Translations under genes and position numbers: made by a program | NCBI GenBank assembly: GCA_016870865.1 | Contig: VGAC01000013.1 | Location: 1-52,501 of the forward strand | Direction: 5' to 3' | Origin: Actinomycetota bacterium | Lineage (GTDB): Bacteria > Actinomycetota > Acidimicrobiia > Acidimicrobiales > Ilumatobacteraceae | Length of the DNA stretch: 52,501 nucleotides | Shown here: piece by piece, positions 33,144-41,500 of the stretch | Position numbering within the stretch: position 1 is the stretch's first letter | Layout: every line of letters starts with the position of its first letter | Notes under the pieces: model-generated | What the model saw: only the letters and a program-made list of their open reading frames with translations | What the model was told of the DNA's origin: nothing | Databases searched by the model: none

Positions 33144-33311
33144 CTACTTCTTGTCGGTGTCGTCGGCCTGGCCGTCAGCAAGACCCTTTTTGAATTCTTT
33201 CTGGGCCTGACCGAGGTTTTTCGCCAGCTTCGGCAACTGCGAGCCACCGAACAAAACGAGGACGATCACCGCGACGATGATCAATTCGGGTCCGTCGAGA
33301 AATGCGAACAT
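33144..33311 (-). CDS. tatA: Sec-independent protein translocase subunit TatA
   Basis: A 55-residue protein, below usual ORF-size cut-offs. It has the TatA plan: a short N-terminus MFAFLDGPELI, one membrane helix IIVAVIVLVLFGGSQLPKLA with the hinge FGGSQLP, then an amphipathic helix KNLGQAQKEFKKG and a charged tail. TatA forms the pore for folded proteins with twin-arginine signals. TAGGTT ends 6 nt before the ATG. It is convergent with whiB (stop-to-stop 16 bp). tatC is not in this window. Confidence 0.9.
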   Translation of the reverse strand: MFAFLDGPELIIVAVIVLVLFGGSQLPKLAKNLGQAQKEFKKGLADGQADDTDKK

Positions 33312-33317
33312 GACGAG

Positions 33318-33323
33318 AACCTA
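33318..33323 (-). promoter_or_regulatory. Putative -10 box (TAGGTT) of tatA
   Basis: TAGGTT ends 6 nt before ATG 33311; the same box precedes the VWA gene at 36688-36693. Confidence 0.5.
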
Positions 33324-33353
33324 CCACCACCTTTGCCCGAGTAGAAAAGGGTC

Positions 33354-34157
33354 GTGTTGGAATGCGTGGTCAACGTCAGCGAAGGCAGGGATGCCCGTCT
33401 TGTGTCCCGTATCGCGGCATCCGTGACCGATTCCCCCGTACGGAGTCTGCTCGACATCCACTCCGATGTCGATCACAACCGCAGCGTGTTCACCCTGGTC
33501 GGGGTTGATGCGCCCCGGGCCTTGACGCAACGCTGCGTCGAGCTGCTCGATATCTCCCAGCACTCCGGCGTTCATCCGCGACTCGGCGTGGTCGATGTCG
33601 TCCCGTTCGTCGCACTCGACGGTTCTTCACGCCATGACGCACTCGCGGCTCGCGACGAATTCGTATCGTGGGCAGCAACAGAACTGCGCCTACCCGTCTT
33701 TCTCTACGGACCCGAACGCACCCTGCCCGACATCCGTCGCAGTGCCTGGACGACATTGCCTCCCGACCACGGTCCCAATGTGCCGCATCCAACCGCGGGC
33801 GCGGTGTGCGTCGGTGTGAGGCCCGCGTTGATCGCCTACAACGTGCTCCTTGCCTCGTCTGATCTGTCACTCGCCAAAGGCATCGCCGCACGCATCCGCC
33901 AACCGGGCCTGCGCACACTCGCCTTCATGGCGGGGGGCGCGGCCCAGGTCAGCATGAACATCGTGGATGCCGACAATGTCAGGGTTTCCGACGCCTACGA
34001 CGCCGTCGCGAGCGAGGCTTCGGGGGCGGGAACCCACGTTGCCAAGGCAGAACTGGTCGGCCTGCTCACCGAACGGCACCTTCGCATGAACGACCCCGAC
34101 CGCTGGGCGCAACTCGACATCGGACCCGAACGTACGGTCGAGTCGCGTCTTAGATGA
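33354..34157 (+). CDS. Glutamate formimidoyltransferase-like protein
   Basis: A 267-residue protein matching the formiminotransferase domain of FTCD: it begins LECVVNVSEGRD, has LDIHSDVDHNRSVFTLVG with the conserved His residues, and HPRLGVVDVVPFVAL. The family moves a formimino group from formiminoglutamate to tetrahydrofolate in histidine breakdown. The cyclodeaminase domain is absent, as in many bacterial stand-alone versions, and no other hut genes are near. Start GTG 33354 lies directly before the conserved N-terminus. It converges on the second whiB with an 8-nt overlap. Confidence 0.88.
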   Translation: MLECVVNVSEGRDARLVSRIAASVTDSPVRSLLDIHSDVDHNRSVFTLVGVDAPRALTQRCVELLDISQHSGVHPRLGVVDVVPFVALDGSSRHDALAARDEFVSWAATELRLPVFLYGPERTLPDIRRSAWTTLPPDHGPNVPHPTAGAVCVGVRPALIAYNVLLASSDLSLAKGIAARIRQPGLRTLAFMAGGAAQVSMNIVDADNVRVSDAYDAVASEASGAGTHVAKAELVGLLTERHLRMNDPDRWAQLDIGPERTVESRLR

Positions 34158-34437
34158 TCTTCTTGTTCGCCTGAGCGCGCGCCCGACGCAAACGACGACG
34201 CTCGCGCTCGGAGAGTCCACCCCAAATGCCGAACTTCTCGCCATTTACCAACGCGTACTCGAGACAGTCACCGCGCACGATGCAACCCCGGCATACTTCC
34301 TTGGCCTCGCGGGTTGATGCACCCCGTTCGGGAAAGAAAAGATCGGGATCTACGCCGAGGCAGTTTGCCTCGTCCTGCCAGCCCCGCTCGGTGCTCAGCT
34401 CTGGATCGTCCGCAGATTCGTGTTCTGGGAACTGCAT
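34150..34437 (-). CDS. WhiB-family Fe-S transcriptional regulator (WhiB2/WhmD-like)
   Basis: A 95-residue protein with cluster cysteines Cys26, Cys49, Cys52 and Cys58 (ANCLGVDPDLFFPERG, EVCRGC, DCLEYAL), then FGIWGGLSERERRRLRRARA. The GVDPDLFFPERG block is typical of the WhiB2/WhmD group, which controls septation in actinobacteria; assignment to that group is by resemblance. ATG 34437 is chosen because GGGAGG lies about 7 nt before it; an ATG at 34458 precedes the ribosome-binding site and is unlikely. Confidence 0.93.
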   Translation of the reverse strand: MQFPEHESADDPELSTERGWQDEANCLGVDPDLFFPERGASTREAKEVCRGCIVRGDCLEYALVNGEKFGIWGGLSERERRRLRRARAQANKKII

Positions 34438-34539
34438 GGATTGCCTCCCGTCCCGCACTCACCGACATCCACCGTCGCCCTCCGGCTCGTGTTGACCGGA
34501 CGCTGTCCCCCAACTTGTGGCATGCCCATGACGGCAGGC

Positions 34540-34551
34540 TTGTAATTACAA
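34540..34551. promoter_or_regulatory. Perfect palindrome TTGTAATTACAA in the whiB upstream region
   Basis: A 12-bp perfect dyad in an AT-rich island about 100 bp upstream of the second whiB gene. On the minus strand a candidate -35 TTGCTT with 17-bp spacing to CACAAT lies just upstream of it, so the palindrome would sit at the start of transcription and could be an operator. No gene lies in 34459-34679 otherwise. Confidence 0.4.
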
Positions 34552-34650
34552 CGCGGTTATTGTGCCAAATCCTTGCAAAATAAGCAAGTGCGGAGCCTGC
34601 GCCACCAACGAGGCCGAAAAAATCGGGTCTTTTGCGCCCTGTACCTGCTG

Positions 34651-34674
34651 AAACCCTTGTGGCACACGGGTTTT
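34651..34674 (-). terminator. Hairpin directly after the VWA gene stop
   Basis: On the minus strand AAACCC-GTG-TGC-CAC-AA-GGGTTT folds into a stem with a three-base loop, starting 6 nt after the VWA stop codon. There is no long U tract, so it may be a weak or factor-assisted terminator. Confidence 0.45.
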
Positions 34675-34679
34675 ACGGG

Positions 34680-36680
34680 TCAGCGGGCGCGCGAGAGTCG
34701 TCGTTTGTGTTCGATGAAGTCGACGAGCACGTAGTCACCCAGGGTCTCGGGTGTCGTGAAGAATGCCCTGCCGTGGTTCATCTCGGTGATCCGTTCGATG
34801 AAGGAACGCAGACCGCTCGTGGCATCGAGCATGAACGTGTTGATGACGATTTTCTCGCGCGTGCAGCGCATCACTTCGGCGAGTGTTGCTTCGATGGTTT
34901 CGCGCACCGGCGGGTAGTTGAAGTACACGTCACCGTTCCGGTTGATGTGCGCGGTCGGCTCTCCGTCGGTGATCATGATGATCTGCTTCGTCCCGTGCTG
35001 CTTGGCCAACAGTTGCCGTGCGAGCATGAAACCGTGCTGCATGTTCGTGCCGTAGACGAAATCCCATGACACCGAGGGAATCTGCGCAGCGGTGAGAATA
35101 CGGGCGGATTCACTGAAACCGACGAGGCCGATGTAGTCGCGTGGATACTGCGAGGTGATCAACGAATGCAGTGCCATTGCGACCTTCTTGGCAGGCAGGA
35201 AGTTGTCACGCATCGGCATCGACATCGACAGGTCGATCATCAAGACGGTCGACGTGGTCGTGACGTGCTCGGTTCGTTCGATCTCAAAGTCGTCGGGCTC
35301 GAGGCGCACCGGCGTACCACCCCCCTGCCGACGCAGGGCATTGCGCAGGGTCTCCTGCAGGTCGAGGCGAAAGGGATCGCCGTATTCGTACTTCTTGGTT
35401 TCGTACTTCCGCTCGTGGCCGCCACCCGACTCGCGCATCTGGTGCTGGCCGATCTTGTCCTTCGCCAACTTGTTGAAGAGATCGCGCAGGGCGTTCTGGC
35501 CGATCTTGCGCAGGCCCTTCGGGGTCAGTTCGAGCCGGCCTTCGGTCTGGTTGATCAGGCCCTCATCCTCGAGCATTTTCGTCAGCTGTGCGAGGCGTTC
35601 GAGTGACTGCGCTGCATTTTCGCCGAGCAGTTCGCGCACCCTGTCCATATCGGCCTCGGCGAGCGCCCCCGGGTTCGTGGCGTTGCGCATGAAGTTCTCG
35701 AGTTCCTCGAGGCCCGACAACTCCTGCATCGCCTGCATGGCTTCGCCCATGCCCATCGGCTGTTCGCCACGAAAGTCGTAGCCGCGTTCCCAACCGGCCT
35801 GAGGGGCCATGTTCCGCAGGTGCTCACCCAGACGGTTGGCCTGCCATTGCATGTCCATGTCGCCGAGCAGTTGCTCGGACAGTTGCTGCAACTGAGCCCG
35901 CTGTTCGGGCGTCATCGAGTTCAGCATCGCCTGCATCTGGGCCATGCGCTCGGCCAGCAGTTCGATCAGTTCCTCGATGTTCTGCGGGTTCTCAGGAAAG
36001 AAATCGCCGAACTCCGACATGAACTCGTCGAAGCGGGGGTCTTGGCCGTTCGCGTGACGGTCGAGCATGTCGTTGAGCGCCGACATCATGTCCTTCATGC
36101 GCTGCATGTCCTGTGGGGTCATGTTCTGCATCGCACCCGACATCTGGTCGACGAACTGCTGCATCAATTGTTCACGTAACTTGTCCATCAGTTCTTCGAA
36201 ACGCCGCTGTGCCTCGGCTGACTCGAAGTTGTAGTTCTGCAGACCACGCACCTTGCCGGCAAGATCCGCGGGCAGCATCTCGAGTTCCATGTGCTTCTCG
36301 GCGGCGGCATTGCGCGCGTTGTCCGCGCGACGCTCGTCGCCACTTGCCTCCGCGTCGGACACGTTGCGGTCGAGTTGGTGACGCTCTTCGTCGACGATGT
36401 CGTCGAGTGCGTCGGAGATCTCCTTGTAGACACCACCGAGATCGGACCGTTCGAGAACCTCCTCACGGCGTTGACGTACCTTGTCGAGCATCTCGCGCAA
36501 TCCGGCGATGCGTTCACCGTTGCGGTCGGTCATACCCTGCTGCATCAGGCGGCGCAGGGCGCTGTTCACGTCACCGTGGTACAGCAGGTCGTCCGTGACC
36601 GCCTCGAGCAGCGAGTCTGCGTCGAGTTCGAAACCCTTTTGTGTCCCGTCCCAACGGGAATAGGTGAAACGGGTCGACAT
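34680..36680 (-). CDS. VWA-domain protein, partner type of MoxR/ChlI AAA ATPases
   Basis: A 666-residue protein. Residues 1-450 are mostly charged helices rich in Met and Gln (LRDQ/ERMAQMQAML-like coiled-coil stretches). The C-terminal von Willebrand A domain has the MIDAS motif DLSMS near residue 482 and TDGEP further on, with FVYGTNMQHGF between. Such proteins work with MoxR- or ChlI-type ATPases in metal-cofactor insertion or protein maturation; such an ATPase is encoded at the right edge. ATG 36680 is supported by TAGGTT 7 nt upstream; the frame runs further up but overlaps the cyclase gene. Confidence 0.85.
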   Translation of the reverse strand: MSTRFTYSRWDGTQKGFELDADSLLEAVTDDLLYHGDVNSALRRLMQQGMTDRNGERIAGLREMLDKVRQRREEVLERSDLGGVYKEISDALDDIVDEERHQLDRNVSDAEASGDERRADNARNAAAEKHMELEMLPADLAGKVRGLQNYNFESAEAQRRFEELMDKLREQLMQQFVDQMSGAMQNMTPQDMQRMKDMMSALNDMLDRHANGQDPRFDEFMSEFGDFFPENPQNIEELIELLAERMAQMQAMLNSMTPEQRAQLQQLSEQLLGDMDMQWQANRLGEHLRNMAPQAGWERGYDFRGEQPMGMGEAMQAMQELSGLEELENFMRNATNPGALAEADMDRVRELLGENAAQSLERLAQLTKMLEDEGLINQTEGRLELTPKGLRKIGQNALRDLFNKLAKDKIGQHQMRESGGGHERKYETKKYEYGDPFRLDLQETLRNALRRQGGGTPVRLEPDDFEIERTEHVTTTSTVLMIDLSMSMPMRDNFLPAKKVAMALHSLITSQYPRDYIGLVGFSESARILTAAQIPSVSWDFVYGTNMQHGFMLARQLLAKQHGTKQIIMITDGEPTAHINRNGDVYFNYPPVRETIEATLAEVMRCTREKIVINTFMLDATSGLRSFIERITEMNHGRAFFTTPETLGDYVLVDFIEHKRRLSRAR

Positions 36681-36687
36681 GCAAAAG

Positions 36688-36693
36688 AACCTA
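36688..36693 (-). promoter_or_regulatory. Putative -10 box (TAGGTT) of the VWA gene
   Basis: TAGGTT ends 7 nt before ATG 36680. It lies back to back with the cyclase promoter in a 34-bp gap. Confidence 0.5.
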
Positions 36694-36700
36694 CTTGGCG

Positions 36701-36706
36701 TAGCCT
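36701..36706 (+). promoter_or_regulatory. Putative -10 box (TAGCCT) of the cyclase gene
   Basis: TAGCCT ends 8 nt before ATG 36715. Confidence 0.5.
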
Positions 36707-36714
36707 GAAGGTGC

Positions 36715-37266
36715 ATGCGCGTGCCCCGTACCTTCGCCTTCGTGGACCTGTCGGAGTTCACCCAGTTCACGGAAATCCAGGGTGACGACGCCGCGGGCAA
36801 GCTTCTCGCCTCGTTCCGGGCCGTTGCTCGCGACGTCGCCTCCGAGCGAGGAGTGCGCATCGCCAAGTGGTTGGGGGACGGCCTCATGATCGTTGCCGTC
36901 GACCAGGCCGACGCCATCGTTTTCTCCCTCGACCTCCAACGCCGCGCAGCCACCGTTTGCGCGCCTCTCACCCTCCGCATCGGTCTGTCGACTGGTCGTG
37001 CGCTTCTCTTCGAGGGCGACGATTACATCGGCTCGGCAGTCAACACCGCCGCACGCCTCTGCGACGCCGCGGGTCCCTTCGAGGTCCTCATCCCCGTCGA
37101 CCAGGTCGAGGACCTACCCGACGGTGTGCACACGATTCCGCATGCCCCGCTCGAACTGCACGGCTTCAGCGAGCCTGTCGCGGTGTGCACCCTGTCGGGC
37201 GATCCGCTCGTCGCCGATCGCAACGACACCGGCGAGTTGTGGACGCGGTCCCCCTTCGTGGTGTGA
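36715..37266 (+). CDS. Class III adenylate cyclase-like protein, single catalytic domain
   Basis: A 183-residue protein that is almost only a cyclase homology domain. Metal-binding Asp11 (FAFVDLSEFTQF) and Asp55 (KWLGDG) are present; Lys51 and Asp103 occupy the adenine-specifying positions, and Asn110 and Arg114 (AVNTAARL) the transition-state positions. It should make cAMP from ATP as a homodimer in the cytoplasm. No sensory domain is attached. A GH1-like gene follows 5 nt after its stop, so the two are co-transcribed. Confidence 0.88.
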   Translation: MRVPRTFAFVDLSEFTQFTEIQGDDAAGKLLASFRAVARDVASERGVRIAKWLGDGLMIVAVDQADAIVFSLDLQRRAATVCAPLTLRIGLSTGRALLFEGDDYIGSAVNTAARLCDAAGPFEVLIPVDQVEDLPDGVHTIPHAPLELHGFSEPVAVCTLSGDPLVADRNDTGELWTRSPFVV

Positions 37267-37271
37267 CACGC

Positions 37272-38222
37272 ATGACCCGGTTCGCCACCCGCGCGACCCT
37301 CCCCCCCACCCACGACACACGCGAACGTCAACTGGCCGACCTCGCACGTCTTGCTTCCGTGGGCTGTCGTGATGTGCGCATACGCATTCCATGGGAGGAT
37401 TTCGTTCCCCGCCCCGGCCACGTCGACGAAGCCGCCCGCGAACGCCTGAGCGAGTTCGCCGGGGGTGCCGCGTCGCTCGGTCTCCGCCCGCATGCATCAC
37501 TCTGCGGTCGCAGGTTGCCGGGTTGGTTCATCGATGAACGTGCCTTTTCCGACGAGCGCAGGGCCGACCGACACTGGTCGTTTTTCGTCGACGAAGTGGT
37601 GGCGAGCATCTCGGACTGCGTCGGCGGTGTGATCCCCTTCGAGAATCCCTTCGGGCTGCTGACCCGACTCGAAGAGGTCGCGCTCAACCCCGACAACCCC
37701 GACATGCGGCGCTTCTTCGGAGCGGTGGGCTGTGTCGCCCTGCTCCACCGGCGCACCGCAACCCTGTGCGAACCACTCCGTGTGACCTGCGTTCTTGATC
37801 GACCGGCCTTGCTCCCCGTCTCCCAGACGCCCGTCTTTGCCGCGCTCCCCATCGAGGCCGCGCGTGCGCTGATCGACATGATGCGGGACACCGACGGCAC
37901 GTTCACGGCTGGAATCGACGTTTCGGCCCATCCCTTGCTCGCATCACGAAATGAAAGCGCCCGTTGGGCCGACCTCACATTTCGCGAAGCCCTCAACGTC
38001 GCCGGGGAGCTTCCGTCGTGTCGGATCTCGGTGATCGGGATTCCGGATCATGACGAGCCCGATGCAGTCGCCGACTTCGCACAGGCGGCCGTGGGGGTGG
38101 TGTCGGCACTCGACGAAGCTGGTGTCGAGGTCGACATGGTTTGGCTCGGAGATCATGTCCGTATGCCGAGCGAATTGTTCGGCTCGATCCTGCCGCCATC
38201 AACGGCGCACGACGACAACTAG
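37272..38222 (+). CDS. GH1-like TIM-barrel protein with displaced acid/base motif
   Basis: A 316-residue protein. The segment RIRIPWEDFVPRPGHVDEAAR and the following LGLRPHASLCGRRLPGWFID resemble the second and third barrel strands of family 1 glycoside hydrolases. Where GH1 has the acid/base motif NEP, this protein has PFENPFG, and no clear second Glu motif is seen, so hydrolase activity is doubtful. It is shorter than true GH1 enzymes (about 450 residues). Fold assignment is by resemblance. Co-transcribed with the cyclase-like gene, so a cAMP-linked sensing role is possible but unproven. Confidence 0.55.
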   Translation: MTRFATRATLPPTHDTRERQLADLARLASVGCRDVRIRIPWEDFVPRPGHVDEAARERLSEFAGGAASLGLRPHASLCGRRLPGWFIDERAFSDERRADRHWSFFVDEVVASISDCVGGVIPFENPFGLLTRLEEVALNPDNPDMRRFFGAVGCVALLHRRTATLCEPLRVTCVLDRPALLPVSQTPVFAALPIEAARALIDMMRDTDGTFTAGIDVSAHPLLASRNESARWADLTFREALNVAGELPSCRISVIGIPDHDEPDAVADFAQAAVGVVSALDEAGVEVDMVWLGDHVRMPSELFGSILPPSTAHDDN

Positions 38223-38225
38223 CGT
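38220..38225 (+). promoter_or_regulatory. Putative -10 box (TAGCGT) of the acetoacetyl-CoA synthetase gene
   Basis: TAGCGT ends 8 nt before ATG 38234; it includes the stop codon of the GH1-like gene. Confidence 0.4.
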
Positions 38226-38233
38226 CGGGCAGA

Positions 38234-40120
38234 ATGGCGAGGGTGTGGACACCACGGGTCGACGCAGTCGAGCACTCGAACATGCATCGGTTTCTCGAAA
38301 CCATCGGTGCGGCCGATTCCGATGCGGCGCGGCGCTTCGCCCTGGCAGACACGGGTTCGTTTTGGAACCACGTCTGGACCTTTTGCGGCATGCAGGGTGA
38401 ACGCGGAGGCCGGACGACCCTCGTCCACGAACCCGGTCCTCGTGGCACCGCTTTCTTTCCCGATGCGACCCTGAACGTCGTCGACACGCTTCTGCGCATC
38501 CGCGAGGGTGACGAGACGCGCGCTGCGATCATCGAAGTCGACGAAGAGGGGGGCCGCCGCACGGCGACCTGGGATGAACTCAGGCGCGAGGTCGGGCAGG
38601 TAGCGGCGGCTCTGACGAAGGACGGCGTCGGACCCGGTCATCGGGTGGCGGCATGGATGCCGAACGTTCGCGAAACGGTCGTTTTTTTTCTCGCCACGAT
38701 GCACGTCGGCGCCACGTTCACCTCGACGTCGGCGGACTTCGGCGCGCACGGCGTCCTCGAGCGCTTCGGTCAGACCAAGCCGACGGTGCTTCTCGCCTCG
38801 AGTCACTACCGGTACGCGGGCAAGGACATCGATCTGGCGAACACTCTCGCGCGGGTCCGTGCCGGGCTCCCGGGTCTCGTTCGGAGCGTCGTCGTGGGCG
38901 ACTGTCCGAATGGCGCCACACCCTGGTCCGACTACCGCGGCCCGGCCGACGATGGGCCCCGCCCCCAATTCGGTTTCGACCATCCGGGGACGATCCTCTA
39001 CACGTCGGGAACCACGGGAAAGCCCAAGTGCATCGTCCACCGCGCTGCCGGTGTTCTGCTGATGCATCTCAAGGAACAACAGCTGCACTGCGACGTACGT
39101 CCGGGTGATCGCGTTTTTTACTTCACGACGTGTGGCTGGATGATGTGGAACTGGTTGGTGTCGATGCTCGCATCGGGCGCCACAATCGTCTTGTATGACG
39201 GCAGCCCGACGCACCCGCGGGTCGACCGACTCTGGGACACCTGCGAAGAGGAGCGGTTGACATTGTTTGGTACCTCTGCGAAGTACATCGACGCGATGCG
39301 CAAGAGCGACGTCGCACCACTCGCAGCGCGCGACCTTTCCGCACTGCGGACGGTGTGCTCGACCGGATCACCCCTCGCCCCCGACGGCTTCGACTGGGTT
39401 CGGCACCGCCTGGGAGAGGTCCATCTCGCCTCGATATCGGGCGGTACCGATCTGTGTGGCTGTTTCGTTGGCGGAGACCCCACGAAACCCGTCGTGCGGG
39501 GAGAAATTCAAGGGACGATGCTCGGCATGGACGTGCGCGTCGTCGACGACGACGGACAAGGGGTGGTCGACCAGGTGGGCGAACTCGTCTGTGCCAATGC
39601 GTTCCCCTCCGTTCCCTTGGGTTTCTGGGAGGATGACGGCTCGCGCTTCGAGAGCGCATATTTCACGCGCTTTCCCGGACTCTGGAGGCACGGGGACTTT
39701 GCGACGCAAACGTCGTCGGGGGGCTTCGTCATCCACGGCCGGTCCGACGCGACGCTGAATGTCGCCGGGGTGAGAATCGGCACGGCCGAGCTCTATGCAG
39801 TCGTCGAACAAGACGCCGATGTCGTCGAATGCCTTGCAGTCGGCCAATCGTGGGAGAACGACACACGAATCGTGCTCTTCGTGGTACCTGCCGTCGGCAA
39901 ACAACTCGACGATGAGTTGCGCGAGCGCATAAGACACCTCATCCGGTCCCGTTTGACGCCTCGACACGTTCCGTCGCTCGTGGTCGAAGTACCCGAGCTG
40001 CCCCGCACGCGATCCGGCAAATTGAGCGAACTGGCCGTGGCCGACGTCGTGAACGGTCGCGCGGTGCGAAATACCGAGGCACTCACCAACCCGGAGTGTC
40101 TCGTCAATTTCACTCTCTAG
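38234..40120 (+). CDS. Acetoacetate-CoA ligase (acetoacetyl-CoA synthetase)
   Basis: An adenylate-forming enzyme of 628 residues that activates acetoacetate or a related 3-oxoacid with ATP and CoA. It has the N-terminal SFWNHVWTFCGMQG segment of this family, the AMP-binding loop LYTSGTTGKPKCIVH, the motif CGWMMWNWLVSMLASG, GGTDLCGCFVGGDP, and the hinge/A10 Lys in RTRSGKLSE. Length suits acetoacetyl-CoA synthetase (about 650). ATG 38234 is chosen because the upstream extension overlaps the GH1-like gene. It stands at the head of a likely catabolic gene run. Confidence 0.9.
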   Translation: MARVWTPRVDAVEHSNMHRFLETIGAADSDAARRFALADTGSFWNHVWTFCGMQGERGGRTTLVHEPGPRGTAFFPDATLNVVDTLLRIREGDETRAAIIEVDEEGGRRTATWDELRREVGQVAAALTKDGVGPGHRVAAWMPNVRETVVFFLATMHVGATFTSTSADFGAHGVLERFGQTKPTVLLASSHYRYAGKDIDLANTLARVRAGLPGLVRSVVVGDCPNGATPWSDYRGPADDGPRPQFGFDHPGTILYTSGTTGKPKCIVHRAAGVLLMHLKEQQLHCDVRPGDRVFYFTTCGWMMWNWLVSMLASGATIVLYDGSPTHPRVDRLWDTCEEERLTLFGTSAKYIDAMRKSDVAPLAARDLSALRTVCSTGSPLAPDGFDWVRHRLGEVHLASISGGTDLCGCFVGGDPTKPVVRGEIQGTMLGMDVRVVDDDGQGVVDQVGELVCANAFPSVPLGFWEDDGSRFESAYFTRFPGLWRHGDFATQTSSGGFVIHGRSDATLNVAGVRIGTAELYAVVEQDADVVECLAVGQSWENDTRIVLFVVPAVGKQLDDELRERIRHLIRSRLTPRHVPSLVVEVPELPRTRSGKLSELAVADVVNGRAVRNTEALTNPECLVNFTL

Positions 40121-40123
40121 ACT
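40118..40123 (+). promoter_or_regulatory. Putative -10 box (TAGACT) of the amidohydrolase gene
   Basis: TAGACT ends 6 nt before ATG 40130 and overlaps the previous stop codon; likely start of the 40130-46478 transcript. Confidence 0.5.
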
Positions 40124-40129
40124 ACCCAC

Positions 40130-41455
40130 ATGGTCGCGATACTTCTGCGCAACGGGGACGTCATCGACGGTACGGGCTCTGACCCGAAGCGCTCCACCTC
40201 GGTCCTCACCGATGGAGACCTCATCGTGGCGCTGGGTCGCGACGCCGAATCGCGGGCCGCCGAACGCGGCGGCGACGTGAAGATCATCGATGCGACCGGG
40301 CTCACCGTCATGCCGGGACTCATTGATGCCCACGTTCACGTAACCCTCGGAGAACCGGCGAGCAACGACGAACTCTTCAACAGACGCGAGCCGATTTCGG
40401 CGGCTCTGCTCGCGGCACACAATGCGCGCAAGATCCTGCGCGCAGGCGTGACGAGCTTTCTCGATGTCGATGGTCTGTTCAACATCGGACCCGCACTGCG
40501 CGATGCCATCGACGCTGGAGTCACCGAGGGTCCCCGGATGAAGTCGGGCAGCTATGCGCTGATGACCGCGGTCGGCGGCACGGCGGGCCGAATGATCCCC
40601 AACGAGGGCACCGCGGGTTATGCCGAAGTGGTCCGCAGCAAGGACGAGATGGTCCGCGTCGTGCGACGCCAGGTCAAAGACGGTGCCGACATCATCAAGA
40701 TCCACGTCACCGGCCTCATTCCCGCACACAAGGGAGAGATCCAAGTCTGGACACGCGAGGAGTTGAAGGTCGTGTGCGACACCGCACACGACCTCGGTGT
40801 TCGGGTCACTGCCCACAGCCGTGGTGACCAGGCAACGCTCGATTGTGCCTTGGCGGGTGTCGACATCATCTGGCACGCCTCGTACCTCGGCGAGCGCGCA
40901 CTGGAGGCGATCATCGAGCGCAAGATCACCGTCGGCCCCGTCTTCACCTTCCTCGCCAATCTTGCCGAGTACGGCGCGAAAGCCGGCGCAACAGCCAGTG
41001 CACAGGCGGTGTTCGCCGGTGAGATGGAGGAGACCGGGGCGCGCCTTCGTCGTGCCTACGACGCGGGGGTACCGCTCCTTTGTGGTTCGGAGAGCGGATT
41101 CTCCATCACACCGTACGGTCACTGGCACGCGCGAGAGATGGAAGTGTTCGTCAACCAACTCGGCCTCAGCCCACTCCAGGCCATAGCCTGTGGCACGTCC
41201 ACCAATGCAATCGCCCTTGACCTCGCGGGGGAAATAGGTGTCATTGCCCCCGGCGCCAAGGCCGACGTTCTCGTCGTCGATGGGCACCCCGAGGTCGACA
41301 TCACCGTTCTCGGCGACAAATCCCGCTTCCGCCACCTCCTCTCCCGCGGAAAGGAAGTGGATCTCACCCCGATTCCCGACCGATCGCCCCTGCGCGGCGA
41401 GCGAGTCGAGGCGTGGTCAGCCGTGCCCCTGACGTGGGAACTCGTCCACCCCTAA
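40130..41455 (+). CDS. Amidohydrolase-family protein (imidazolonepropionase/prolidase-like)
   Basis: A 441-residue metal-dependent hydrolase. It has the leading beta-sandwich strand ILLRNGDVIDGTG, the metal motif HVHV (His68, His70 in GLIDAHVHVTLG), the Lys usually carbamylated in ADIIKIHVTGLIP, later metal His residues in VTAHSRGDQ and WHASYLG, and the Asp region replaced by CGSESGFS. Cytoplasmic. The family opens amide, lactam or ring bonds; the substrate is not deducible. It is first in a run of six same-strand genes with two SDRs and two P450s. Confidence 0.85.
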   Translation: MVAILLRNGDVIDGTGSDPKRSTSVLTDGDLIVALGRDAESRAAERGGDVKIIDATGLTVMPGLIDAHVHVTLGEPASNDELFNRREPISAALLAAHNARKILRAGVTSFLDVDGLFNIGPALRDAIDAGVTEGPRMKSGSYALMTAVGGTAGRMIPNEGTAGYAEVVRSKDEMVRVVRRQVKDGADIIKIHVTGLIPAHKGEIQVWTREELKVVCDTAHDLGVRVTAHSRGDQATLDCALAGVDIIWHASYLGERALEAIIERKITVGPVFTFLANLAEYGAKAGATASAQAVFAGEMEETGARLRRAYDAGVPLLCGSESGFSITPYGHWHAREMEVFVNQLGLSPLQAIACGTSTNAIALDLAGEIGVIAPGAKADVLVVDGHPEVDITVLGDKSRFRHLLSRGKEVDLTPIPDRSPLRGERVEAWSAVPLTWELVHP

Positions 41456-41500
41456 CATCATGAGGCGCCGTGGGGGCGCGGAACGGGTGGGGCGAACACA

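Noticed and set aside
39368-41335. Long minus-strand open frame of about 655 codons opposite the acetoacetyl-CoA synthetase and amidohydrolase genes
   Set aside because: It is antisense to two well-supported enzymes, has no recognisable motifs and spans the junction of both; it is an artefact of GC-rich codon use.
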